From the NCBI GenBank assembly GCA_013176395.1, contig JABMLP010000014.1, positions 1,054,001-1,118,000 on the forward strand: a DNA stretch of 64,000 bases, read 5' to 3'. The notes beneath the pieces were generated by a model, which did not search any database, was not told the DNA's origin, and worked only from the letters and a program-made list of their open reading frames with translations. Below, one piece after another: positions 21,453 through 31,600 of the stretch (position 1 is the stretch's first letter; each line of letters opens with the position of its first letter). The translations under genes were made by a program, and so were the position numbers. The DNA comes from Venturia oleaginea (taxonomy: Eukaryota; Ascomycota; Dothideomycetes; Venturiales; Venturiaceae).

Positions 21453-23411
21453 CTAATGACCATGTCCATCATCCTCACCCCTCTGCTCAGGATCTAACTT
21501 GATCAAGGTATCGATACGCATGATAGCCACGCACGCCTCGACCGCGGATTTCAACTGCTTCACCTTAGACATACTTGGTTCCAAGACACCCATCTTCAAT
21601 TCATCAACAACACGCCCCTTCATCAAATCTAGGCCGTAGTTTTTGTAGTTCTTCTTTTTGGCGAGATCCTTTGGCTCTGTGCCAGCAACATCGGCACGTT
21701 GAGAGAGAGCATGACGGGATCGGAGTTGTGCGACGAGTTCGGAGGCGTCAAGGGCGGCATTAATGGCGAGAGTTTTGGGGACGACGAGAAGCGACTGTGC
21801 GAAGGCTGCGATTGCTAATTGTTCGCGAGATCCCTACAGATTGTGTTAGTGGGCCACATCAGAACATTAAGTAAGGTGGGCTGTCGAAATCTGAGCACAG
21901 GAAGTAACCCTGATTCTTAGAACCAAGACGGTAGAACTTCTGGCGATTTCATCTTGGAAGCCTCCAGAAATTTTGCAGTTTTGAACCATTTTTCCAAGTG
22001 CCTTTGGTCACAGAATGCTGATTCATGGGGTACACATACGACACTGGTTGCCCACTCCTCGAGGTAGATGTGTAACGCCGTCTCAACCGCACCGCCACCG
22101 GGCACTATCCTGCCACTCTCCAATGTGCGCTTGACAGCAGAAAGCGAGTCATGAACTGATCGCTCCATCTCGTCAAGTGAGTAATCGTTGGCACCACGCA
22201 GAATGATGGATGCCGAGGAGTGGACCTTTGTGCCCTTGACCAAGATGCACTCGTCGTCTGAGATCTTTTCTTGAATCACCTCTTCTGCCTGTCCTAAGCT
22301 GGCGGCTTCAAACTTCTCGTCACCATTGAGATCGGATAACGTGCTAACAAGGGTGGCACCGGTAGCTTTGGCGATACGTCTGAGGTCCTCCTTTTTACAT
22401 CTTCGAACACCCATAACGCCTCTCTCGATCAGCATTTTCATGCATAGCTCGTCGATGCCCTTGGTTGTGAGAATAACGTTGGCACCAGCGTTGAGTATCA
22501 AATCCACTCGCTCCATCACAAGTGTTGACTCCCTCTCCCTAATTTTCTCCAGCTGTGCGGGATCATCGATGGTGATGTGTACACCCAACTTCATGCGCTC
22601 TTTTTGCAGATTCATGTCCAAACAAGCGATTTTTGCATTTGCAATCCTCGTCTTCATCATTTGGCTGGCAACAGTGCAATTCAATGCGTATCCCTTGATT
22701 AGCAAGCTCTCTTTTGCCGATTGTCCATGTGCCTTAAGAATATTGACCGCCTTGACCGGGTATTTCGTCTCGTTCCTAAGGTTTGTAGATTTAACGGCCT
22801 GCATAGCATCCACGACCATATTCGAGAAAAATTCCGAGTCACCACCAATGATCTTTGACGACATGGAAGTCTTTGCAATGTTGATCAACGAGTCCCGTCC
22901 CAGCTGCTCGACCTTTGTACTGATGTTCTCGTTCATGTATCGTACTGCTTCTCGGAGGGCTAGGCGATAGCCAGTAATGATGGTGGTGGGGTGAATACGG
23001 TTCTTCATAAGCTCGTTTGCGCGGCGGAGAAGTTCGGCTGCTATTAGTACTACAGATGTCGTTCCATCTCCTACTTCCTTGTCCTGTTGCTGTGCGAGGT
23101 CGACCAAGATTTTGCCTGCGGGGTGCTCGATGTCCAGTAAGGAGAGGATGGTTGCGCCATCGTTCGTGACAGTGACGTCGCCTATGTCGTCGACCATCAT
23201 CTTGTCGAGTCCCGATGGGCCAAAGGAGGATTTGACAACATTTGCGATGGCTCTGGTAGATAAGTTAGCTACCCTCCAATACTAGGTAGAGTATTCCTAT
23301 ATCATACTGCGTCGCCAAAACGTTCTGATCGCGGATATCTTGACCTGAAATCTTCTGGCCGCCGAGAAACAGAGTTCCGGCGTTCCTGGGCTGTTCGAAT
23401 AGTGCAGACAT
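21453..23411 (-). CDS. cct1: T-complex protein 1 subunit alpha (CCT1) of the cytosolic chaperonin
   Basis: Three exons on the minus strand: 23308-23411, 22040-23252 and 21453-21833, 565 residues, the normal CCT length. It starts [20 protein letters not shown] and continues [40 protein letters not shown], and the ATPase motif GDGTTSVV. The C-terminal half has [15 protein letters not shown] and, after the last intron, [20 protein letters not shown] and the LKLDPE-like [16 protein letters not shown] tail. CCT1 is one of eight subunits of the TRiC ring that folds actin and tubulin with ATP. Intron 2 (21834-22039) is 206 nt, longer than typical here, and its removal restores TSV-GSREQ as expected for the family. 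Confidence 0.96.
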
Positions 23412-23566
23412 GATTATCGACGCGTGTGGTGTATGCCAGTCGCGTAGCTGTTGATATCGTATTGGCGGTGCTGGAATTGGATATTTTTTGAGCTTGGGCC
23501 AGCGACCTTCTTCTACCGACTTCCGTTTGGAATATCCTTTAGTACGATTAAATAATCTGAATTTTT

Positions 23567-23795
23567 AGTCATCTAACCTATAGTATAAGCAAGATGCTAT
23601 ATAGTAATATGAAGTAAAATAAAGAATAGTATAATAGATAAAATACATATTTATATCGATAGATATATTAAACAATTTAACTATTTCGTCGTCTAACCCA
23701 CCGCATAAGCAAGATGCTATATACACTCTGTGTGTCGATGGGAAGTAAAAGGAAGAAGAGCAACACGGATGGAATACATATTCATGTCGATGCAT
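23567..23795 (+). repeat. Diverged direct repeat of about 105 bp, one unit strongly A/T-enriched
   Basis: Unit 1 (about 23567-23668) and unit 2 (about 23688-23795) share ATAAGCAAGATGCTATATA, GAAGTAAAA and ATACATATT in the same order. Where they differ, unit 1 usually has T or A where unit 2 has C or G (TCTAACCTA against TCTAACCCA, ATTTATATCGAT against ATTCATGTCGAT). Non-coding, in the divergent spacer between CCT1 and ProRS. Confidence 0.65.
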
Positions 23796-23997
23796 TTCTG
23801 GCCATGCCGAGCGATATCCATCTCGATTTACTCAGACTCAATCGGCTTGATTATGTCAGACATTTATCAACATTGACCAGGAATCTTGAGCTTTATATCC
23901 TGGTATACACATGAGTCATGTCCACATCGTGAGATATATTGTTCCCCACCAAACAGTCACAAATACACCTCCGGTTACTCAAACAACAATAACAATT

Positions 23998-25671
23998 ATG
24001 GCCGACACCACAGAAGCCTCAGCGGCTGCCGCCGTGCCGACTCGGGAGAAGAAAGAGAAGAAGGACAAGAAGGAAAAAAAGGACAAGCCCGCACAGAAGC
24101 CAAAGGAGAAGAAAGCTGCCGCTGCCCCAGTTGACACGAAAGGGATTACAGTCAAGAAGGCCGACGACCTCTCTGCATGGTACCAGCAAATGATAGCAAA
24201 GGGCGAATTCATCTCATACTACGATATCTCTGGCTGCTACATCCTCGAGCCCTCGAGCATGCACATTTGGGAGACGATCAAGTCATTCTTCACCACCAAG
24301 ATCGAGACCCTAGGCGTCGAGCCCTGCTATTACCCAGTCTTCATCAGCAAGGCCAATTTGGAGAAAGAGAAGGCACACATTGAAGGATTCGCAGCTGAAG
24401 TGGCCTGGGTAACCCATGGAGGCAAAAGCAAGCTCGAGGAGCCAATTGCTGTGCGCCCAACTTCGGAAACGGCCATGTACAAGGACTTCTCCGACAAGAT
24501 TCAGAGTCATCGCGATCTCCCGCTAAAGCGCAATCAATGGAATAATGTCGTCCGCTGGGAATTCAAGAACCCAATGCCCTTCCTCCGTACTCGCGAATTC
24601 CTCTGGCAAGAAGGCCATACAGCACATCTCACGGAACAGGAGGCAAGCACCGAGGTTTTGCAGATTCTTGATTACTACACTGCCGTCTACGAAGAATTGC
24701 TTGCCTGCCCCGTCGTCAAGGGTCGAAAGACGAAGAATGAGCAATTTCCAGGTGCAGAGTATACCACCACAATCGAGGGCTTCATTGCTTCCACCGGGCG
24801 AGGCATCCAAGCTGCGACCAGTCATTGCTTGGGACAGCACTTCGCCAAAATGTACAACATCACAGTGGAAGACCCTGCTCCGCGGAAAGAAGGCGAGGTA
24901 GCAGAGAAGCTTCACGTCTGGCAAAATTCGTGGGGTCTCACGACTCGCAGCATTGGCGTTATGATGCTTACCCATGGTGATGATAAGGGCGCCGTCATTC
25001 CTCCCCGCGTTGCCAGAATTCAAGCTATTGTCATCCCTGTCGGCATCACCGCCAAAACTACACCAGAAGACAAGGAGAAGCTGCTCGATGAGGTCTACAA
25101 CATCGTCTCTACCTTAAAGAAGGTAGGTGTGAGGGTTGACAAGGATGCAAGAGACTACTATGGTGCTGGCTGGAAATTTGCAAACTGGGAATTGAAGGGT
25201 GTTCCTCTGCGAATTGAATTAGGTCCCAAGGACCTGGCTAATGGCGTCGTCATGACCGCCCGACGCGATACAAACGACAAGGCTACCATTCCAATTGCAG
25301 ATCTCGCAACTGGTGTCCCAAATCTCCTCGAAACAATCCAAGGCGACATGTTGGCAAGAGCACGGAAGGAATACGATGAGCACCGTGTCGCCGTCAAAAA
25401 GTGGGAGGAAATAGTTCCCATCATCAACAAGAAGAACGTGGTGCTGATTCCACACTGCGAAGATGGCGACTGCGCCGATGCTGTCAAAGATGAGACGGCC
25501 AAGCAGGGAGAAACGGATGGACAGCCAGAAGACGAGAAGGCTCCATCTATGGGTGCCAAGGCATTGTGCATTCCTTTTGATCAAGCCTATGGTGAGCTTC
25601 CGGAGTTGTGTCTTCGTCCAAGTTGTGGCAAGAAGGCCACGAAATGGATTCAGTTTGGGCGTTCTTATTGA
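23998..25671 (+). CDS. Cytoplasmic prolyl-tRNA synthetase (class II, eukaryote/archaeal type)
   Basis: Single exon, 557 residues from the ATG at 23998 (MADTTEASAAAAVPTREKKE), followed by a Lys/Glu-rich eukaryotic N-terminal extension. The catalytic core shows class II motifs: PVFISKANLEKEKAHIEGFA region, RPTSETAMYKDFSDKI with motif 2 RWEFKNPMPFLRTREFLWQE, and motif 3-like HGDDKGAVIPPRVA. The anticodon-binding domain follows, then a C-terminal zinc-type domain with Cys in HCEDGDC and LCLRPSCGKKATKW, ending GRSY, the conserved C-terminal Tyr of this ProRS form. It charges tRNA-Pro in the cytosol. Another in-frame ATG at 23908 would add 30 residues without clear targeting character and probably lies in the leader. 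Confidence 0.96.
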   Translation: MADTTEASAAAAVPTREKKEKKDKKEKKDKPAQKPKEKKAAAAPVDTKGITVKKADDLSAWYQQMIAKGEFISYYDISGCYILEPSSMHIWETIKSFFTTKIETLGVEPCYYPVFISKANLEKEKAHIEGFAAEVAWVTHGGKSKLEEPIAVRPTSETAMYKDFSDKIQSHRDLPLKRNQWNNVVRWEFKNPMPFLRTREFLWQEGHTAHLTEQEASTEVLQILDYYTAVYEELLACPVVKGRKTKNEQFPGAEYTTTIEGFIASTGRGIQAATSHCLGQHFAKMYNITVEDPAPRKEGEVAEKLHVWQNSWGLTTRSIGVMMLTHGDDKGAVIPPRVARIQAIVIPVGITAKTTPEDKEKLLDEVYNIVSTLKKVGVRVDKDARDYYGAGWKFANWELKGVPLRIELGPKDLANGVVMTARRDTNDKATIPIADLATGVPNLLETIQGDMLARARKEYDEHRVAVKKWEEIVPIINKKNVVLIPHCEDGDCADAVKDETAKQGETDGQPEDEKAPSMGAKALCIPFDQAYGELPELCLRPSCGKKATKWIQFGRSY

Positions 25672-27407
25672 GTGCAAATCGAAAGATTTTGATAAGTTTG
25701 TATGAATGGAGAAGTCTCTGGCAGCTCAGCATGGAGTTGACGGCGGAGCGAAAATGTGCCATTGGTTGTATGGCCGTTACGGGATATGGCAACAAGGGCG
25801 TGGCATGAAGAATTATCCACAACATTTCCAATACGATGAAGGAGCAGACCGCGAAGCCAGCTGTTGAATACCACGTCCTTGACTTGATATCGTTTTCGAT
25901 GAAATCCTGACGATTTTCGAAGAATAGATTACTGAAAATTTATCCACGCCGGTTGAGTCGGAGGTGTCAACCTATTTTTAGGTGAACACTAAACATACGC
26001 CTAAATCCTTAGAATTACACCCGCGATCCTTAGGATTATACCCGCCTGAAAAACAGTATCCTCCACCCTAGAACCTAGGGCTCTCGGGTCTTCGCTGGTT
26101 TTCCGAAGGGACCACGCACACTCATGCAGGCCATGGTCGGCTCATCATTGACGGTTCAACAATGACAAAGAAGATGAGTACTGTTGACTAACCTTTTACA
26201 GGCTCAGCGGGCATGATTGCTGTTTCGCACTAGATTTCAGGAGTCACTCGACAAAAACACGGTATGAAAATATCAACTAAAGTCAACTGCTTGAAAGATA
26301 CAGGAAAACTATGTATGCACAAAATAACATGGAAATGTTGTAGACCCTATGTCATTGTATTACATCTTAGCGAGGGAGAAGAATATTCGTGGTCTCGCAG
26401 TTGCTAAAGCAAGATTACAAGATCTAGAAGATGATGTGGGTCGCTGCGAGTTTGTTACTATCGAGGATGTTTACTGGGTTGGACAGGGGGCTTGGGCTAG
26501 GGTGGATTGGGGTTCTATCACCAAGAATATCCCAGCTAAGATTCATTGAAAGTTTGGAAGAATATTTGAGTGGTGCTTGGAGATGTTGTGGGCTCTGTGA
26601 AGCTCGAAACTGAGTGTGTAGAGAGGGACGTTTGCTCAATAATACATACCTTGATCATGTTTTTTTAGGCAAAGCCTGTAGGGATAAGACGACTGACGAT
26701 TCTCACCCTCACTAAGTTTTCCACACGTACATTCTTCAGAAGTGACTTCGATCATGGAAATTTAGCCGTGACTGGAGTGAAATAAGTGGCAAAAGGGACC
26801 GAAAGCGATGCTGCCTACTTCGCCAGAATTCGTCCTTTCAAAATGCTCGAAGGCACATTCCACGATGCTTACGACTTATCTTCAGAGCTTGCGAGCTGGA
26901 TTTATTGCATCTTAGTTTGCGTCGAATACTCACAGTTGCATCCTAATACTAGACGTATCAAGCAAACACTTTTCTTCCATGCAACGAAGAACACGATGAA
27001 CGACAACGACAACGAAGATCTAGAGTGCAAAGCAGATTTCCTGGAGCGACCTACCACCGCCAGAAACCCGTGCAATCATCTCAGGCCCCTGCATTTTGAT
27101 CTACTCAGACTCGGGGCTCCACCAAGCATGCAAATGTATCGAAGAAACCATGGACTTGCAGCTTCCCGTGGACTCGTTCTCTTGAAAAAACCAGAAGGTA
27201 TATGGCTGAGCGAATAAGACATGGAAAGACTACATGACAAGTGCATATTTTTTACCATGGGCTCCTCATGGATCACGCCTATGGGAAGACGATTCCTTGC
27301 TTCATCAAGTCGACGGCTTTTTTGAGGAGTCGATGGAATGCCTGCGGGCAATGGATCAGTGCTTTCAGATCGACATGAGATCAATGCTTTCACTTTGTAT
27401 GACTTGC
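25672..27407. other. Intergenic between ProRS and the GH28 gene
   Basis: Mostly featureless. Around 26008-26047 there is a near-duplication (CCTTAGAATTACACCCGCGA then CCTTAGGATTATACCCGCCT). A plus-strand frame of 143 codons at 26786-27217 (MAKGTESDAAYFARIRPFKM...) has no recognised domain and no splice support. No RNA gene was seen. Confidence 0.35.
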
Positions 27408-28756
27408 CTACTCGCAGCCGCCACCCCTCAACCCTTTCACGCCGCCTTTGGCAATATTTTTACACTTTCCATCAATATCATCCTCGGTCGCGTTCTTCCC
27501 AAGTCTAAGCTTGATGTCCTTGAACGTAATGTCATGACAAGGCTTCACCTTTGAACACCCGACGCCGGCAACCACTCCCCTCTTGATGCTCGCATCACTC
27601 AAATATCCTCGAAAACCCTCGAATACGATCTCAGAAACCTCCATCTTCGAAGTTCCGCTAGCCGAGCCGTCAGAATTTCCACTGTCCTGCGAAATCGCTG
27701 GGCCCGAGTCTGCCCCTTCGATTGTAAAATTGGAGAAGGTGATGTTTCGAACGACTCCGGTTCCTCCTCCTCGAGGCAGACCGGCAGATTCGTAGTTTTT
27801 TTGTGGGAGAGACACTCCAATCCAGGTTTTAATGTAAGCGGAGTTGTGCATATCTTCGTTGTATCTCTTGATCTTGACGTTTCGCACGGTCACATTGACG
27901 ACTGAGGAGTCCTCTTCATACTGCCCTAGACTACCAATCGCCATGCCATTTCCGCCGCGGCATATGGCATCAGAAACAGCGATGTTGTAGCTGCGGGGCT
28001 TGATGGCGATGCAATCGTCACCGCCTTGGTAGATGAAGCCGGAGAGTGTGCAATTGTTGACATCCATGGTATCGAAGCCGTCGGTATTTTGAACCCAATT
28101 TTTTCCCCGAGGCGCCTTCCGAGCCGTCGCGTTGACGTAGAGGTTGGTAATTTCGATGTTGGAACCGGTCATGATGTTGAAGCCCCAGAGTGGTGGTTGC
28201 CAAACGCTGAATCCGTGGACAGCGACGTTTGAGACATTCCAAAGGACGAAGGGCATAGGTCGACCAGGTCTCGTTACTGCTTGTTCCTCATTGTACCAGG
28301 CTTCTCCGTTGCCATGTACACCCCCGATCTTGTGTGCATTAATGGTGATGTCTGACCCGCTGAAGATGATGCCTGCAGCATGATTTTGAAATGCCACAGG
28401 AAAAGAATTCTTTCTCCAGTAATTGAGGTCAGGTGTCATCTGGCAAAAATTAGCTAGTTCTTCCAGCAGTGATATGGATAACATGCCAGCCAGATGCCAG
28501 ACCAGTCAATCTCAACATTCTGGATGTTGACTTTGATTTTCTCGGCTATTCTATACGTTTGTCCTTGAGGGAAAATGACTTTGCCACCATTGTTGCATTC
28601 CTCGAAAGCTTTGCGAATCTGCGGGACATCGTTCTGAGGAGCCCCCAGAGGTATCACGGTACACTGCTTCTGCTCCTTATCGCCGTGGACGGTACCCAGA
28701 TGACTCGCAGCCTGCCCCACGAATATAAGGGTCAAGAGATTGGATAAGCGAAACAT
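27408..28756 (-). CDS. Secreted GH28 pectinase, probably an exo-polygalacturonase
   Basis: Minus-strand exons 28487-28756 and 27408-28439 give 433 residues. The N terminus MFRLSNLLTLIFVGQAASHL is a signal peptide. Family 28 parallel beta-helix motifs are present: VQNTDGFDTMDVNN (NTD), YQGGDDCIAIKP (the DD pair), RGGNGMAIGSLGQ (normally G-H-G) and YIKTW (normally R-I-K). The Asn and Tyr replacements and the length are the pattern I associate with exo-acting fungal enzymes rather than endo-polygalacturonases, but the substrate (homogalacturonan ends or rhamnogalacturonan) is inferred. Several N-x-S/T sites suggest glycosylation. Joining the exons in frame requires a 47-nt intron with a GC donor (CTG|GCATGT ... 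TTTTTGCCAG), giving SGIWL-MTPDLNYW. Confidence 0.9.
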
Positions 28757-29291
28757 GGTGTAACGTTATCGTGGCGGTCGTCCATGGTAGAAGAGGGTAA
28801 TTAGCGACTCGGTATACGGCTAGGCGGAGAAATACAGATTGAAGCTCGTCTCGTCTCGGGTTAATAATATACCACGATATAACCAGACCTTCTCCTAAGG
28901 ATTTCGAGATTGCTATTTAGGAACGACACTATGATCACGATAGGAGCACATATAGGGGAGCTCGGCGCGAAGTGTTGCCAAGCAGAAAAAGAATGTCTGA
29001 TGCTTCATGTTGGTGCTGTTCGGGGAAAGCCCGGCTGATCTCCCGCTAACCAGTCACGTGCCAGTCGCAGGCTTCATCAACCTCGAACGTCTCAACCTCC
29101 TTGATTAATCATGATAATTATCTTCCATTTCTCTCTTCCGCTCGTGTCTTGATTAGCCGCTGGATGATGACAAGCTTCGCTATTCCACCATCTATAATCT
29201 AGCTCTGACCAATAAATGAGAGTGCTAAGCAGGACAAGTGAGTCGCTTGCGATATTTGATGCTTTGCTTCTCTTCTGGACCTTAGGTACCA
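28757..29291. other. Promoter side of the GH28 gene and spacer
   Basis: No frame of note. It is the 5' flank of the minus-strand GH28 gene. Confidence 0.3.
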
Positions 29292-29699
29292 TTACTTACT
29301 GCTTGCAGAGCCTGATTGCCCTCCTCGACTCGTACATGCACGTGGGCGGAGACCAACCGAGGGACACAATTGACTCCGTGATAAACCACTAGGTCGAGGT
29401 TGAGGCTTTTCTGATAGATCGATGACAGATGCTTGACCGCTGCTTCCACGTATTTGCCTTTGTGCAGCAGAGGACCTATTACGTCGGTTCAACACATCCA
29501 AGAAACAACATTGCTTAAACCTACGATTGAAGTATCTGAAGATGACCACCAAGCGCCTGGATTTGATCCCAGAGGACCATCCGGTATTCTCGAAGTGTTG
29601 CTTCGTCAAAACAATACTTAGAGCGTTCAATGAAGGAGAACTTGGACTTGGTAGGTTGTAGCGCATGACCCTCGCTGAGCTCAATCAGGGTCATGCATC

Positions 29700-31600
29700 C
29701 ATCTAACGAATTATCGAGGTTAAGTCGGTCGTTTTCGGTGATGGAGTCGGAACTGTCTTGAATCCAGACTGACAATCTTGTCGCGGCGGTCGGCTACCAC
29801 TGTGGCCGTCCGCACGATTATGGTCATGCACGTTCCGATCAAACCCGCAATCGATATTTGACGATATGCACGGATTTGCTGACGAAAAGGCAGGCTGAGA
29901 CACGATGTTGCTTTTAAACCCTTTGGCGTTGCCGTGAGGATTTCGATTTCATGAGTCCGCAAATTCTTCACCACAAGCCAAAGACTGCGAAAAGCAATCT
30001 GTCGGCAAATCTGCTACACAAAATCCTCCGATCGGTGCCATCCCAAACCGTAAATGGGCATGATTTTTTGAGGAAACCTTTTCTTCCGGAAATCTTCACT
30101 CATGGACGAGAGTTTGAGTAGGGTGGCTCCGGTTGGGAAATAAATGAACTCCTCGAAAGGCGTCATCTCAAACACATGTCTGTCTTCGGCGACCATGGGC
30201 TCATTTTATGTGGCTCATCATGTCGTAGAGGCGCCGAGGATAGCATCTTCGAAGCGAGATTCTGGTAAAGTTGAGTTGAATTACCCACGCTGAGTGAGGA
30301 GTTCCGTTCAACGAGCTCCTTTCAGCCCGAGACAAAAGTTTAATGACAGCCGTTGGGTTTGATGGTAGCACCAATAAGGCTCATCTTTCCTTCTTTATGT
30401 GCCGTCCATGTTCTTCGCAGCTCGCCTTGTAATGTGTGGAGATCCTCGAAGAAGCAGTATATCTTGAAAGTCAAAGCAGACTTGACATCTTCCTCAATCT
30501 CGTAAATGGTACGACAAGGCTTGACATCACCTGCGGAAACTGGAGCCTCAAAGGCGGTCGTTTGCAAGTCCTCGATACCCTTTTCTGAGCTCGCTGTGTC
30601 TGAATCTGCTATTTCATCGGTCTGTTGGAACATGAGGACAGAATAGAACCTTGAATCTCCGTCTCCATGGTCTTTCGGCCGCGAGGGAGGGTGATGCGCG
30701 TGTTGTATCAACGCGTCTTCACGTGAGAATACTGCTGCAGGTTTCTTACGAGAATACATTTCGAATATTGGACTCTTCTTCCTGGTTGGTGCAGGTATCA
30801 CAGAGGTCGCCTTATCCGTTCTGCACTATACTTGATTCAGTATATAGCTTTGAAATTGGTAAGCAGGCGATCAGAGAATGGATCACGTCCTAATGCAATC
30901 CTCCCACAACATCTCGCCTATTCGGAGACCTATGATACAATCTCATCTCTTCGTACTGGCCTGCCAACATTTCCCAAACAGACACCTCAATCTCCGTCCG
31001 ACCTCGGCTTCCACAGTGATGCGCGTTTCTTATATAAGCTCGGGGAGGTGGGTTTCGAGTTTCGTGATGAATTGTAATGGAGTGAGTTGACGAGTAGCTG
31101 GCGTTTGCTGCTTGGGACGGGCTAACTGGATCTGGTATTCGAGAGAGCTTGTTGTCGATGATAGAGCTCCCGAAAGTCGAAGTCGCTCCTTTTCCTGGAC
31201 ATGCTCTTCAAGGAGTTAAATATACCTGCCTAGTGGGATGTTATCTCAGAAGAATGGTTTCATAGCCCGACTGGCTGCAGCCATGGGCAATTCGAAAGCC
31301 TTCTTTTCGGCAAACGTGTTCCCTCTGACTCCGTTGCCCAGTGATAAGTTTAGAAAAAAGTCTCTTCTCGCAAGTCCGGTTTCACAATCGCTCATGTCGT
31401 CGAAGAGCACGAGACAGTGTCGGAGAAGAAGTGCATAAATTGTGCTTCTAAATTGACCAACTAGAACACAGAGAATCCTGGTCTTTTTGCGGCTCAGCGG
31501 GAACGAGAAAGTAGACGAGTTCACGCAAGAAAGTGCGATATCTCTCATGCGGTAGAACCAAATCCACTTCTCATATTCACCGATATCGTCATAGCCGAAA
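29700..31600 (-). pseudogene. Remnants of a DUF6604-like fungal gene
   Basis: Separated minus-strand frames look like pieces of one large protein. 30801-30340 holds RFYSVLMFQQTDEIADSDTA and LTFKIYCFFEDLHTLQGELR with RTWTAHKEGKMSL, which matches the pattern of the DUF6604 N-terminal domain (FxxFCFxEDLxxIRxxxxxTWxxYxxG). 30196-30014 has FEEFIYFPTGATLLKLSSMS, and 29974-29720 another open piece. 31600-31246 carries AKYFGYDDIGEYEKWIWFYR. Each piece ends in stops and I could not join them by introns, and the fragment near 31.5 kb lies upstream of the N-terminal-like part, so rearrangement or two relics are possible. The family name is from memory of its motif; function is unknown. Confidence 0.45.

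Noticed and set aside
22326..22970. 214-codon plus-strand frame opposite CCT1
   Set aside because: Antisense shadow of a highly conserved chaperonin exon.
26786..27217. 143-codon plus-strand frame as a gene
   Set aside because: No recognisable domain, no splice partners and unremarkable composition.
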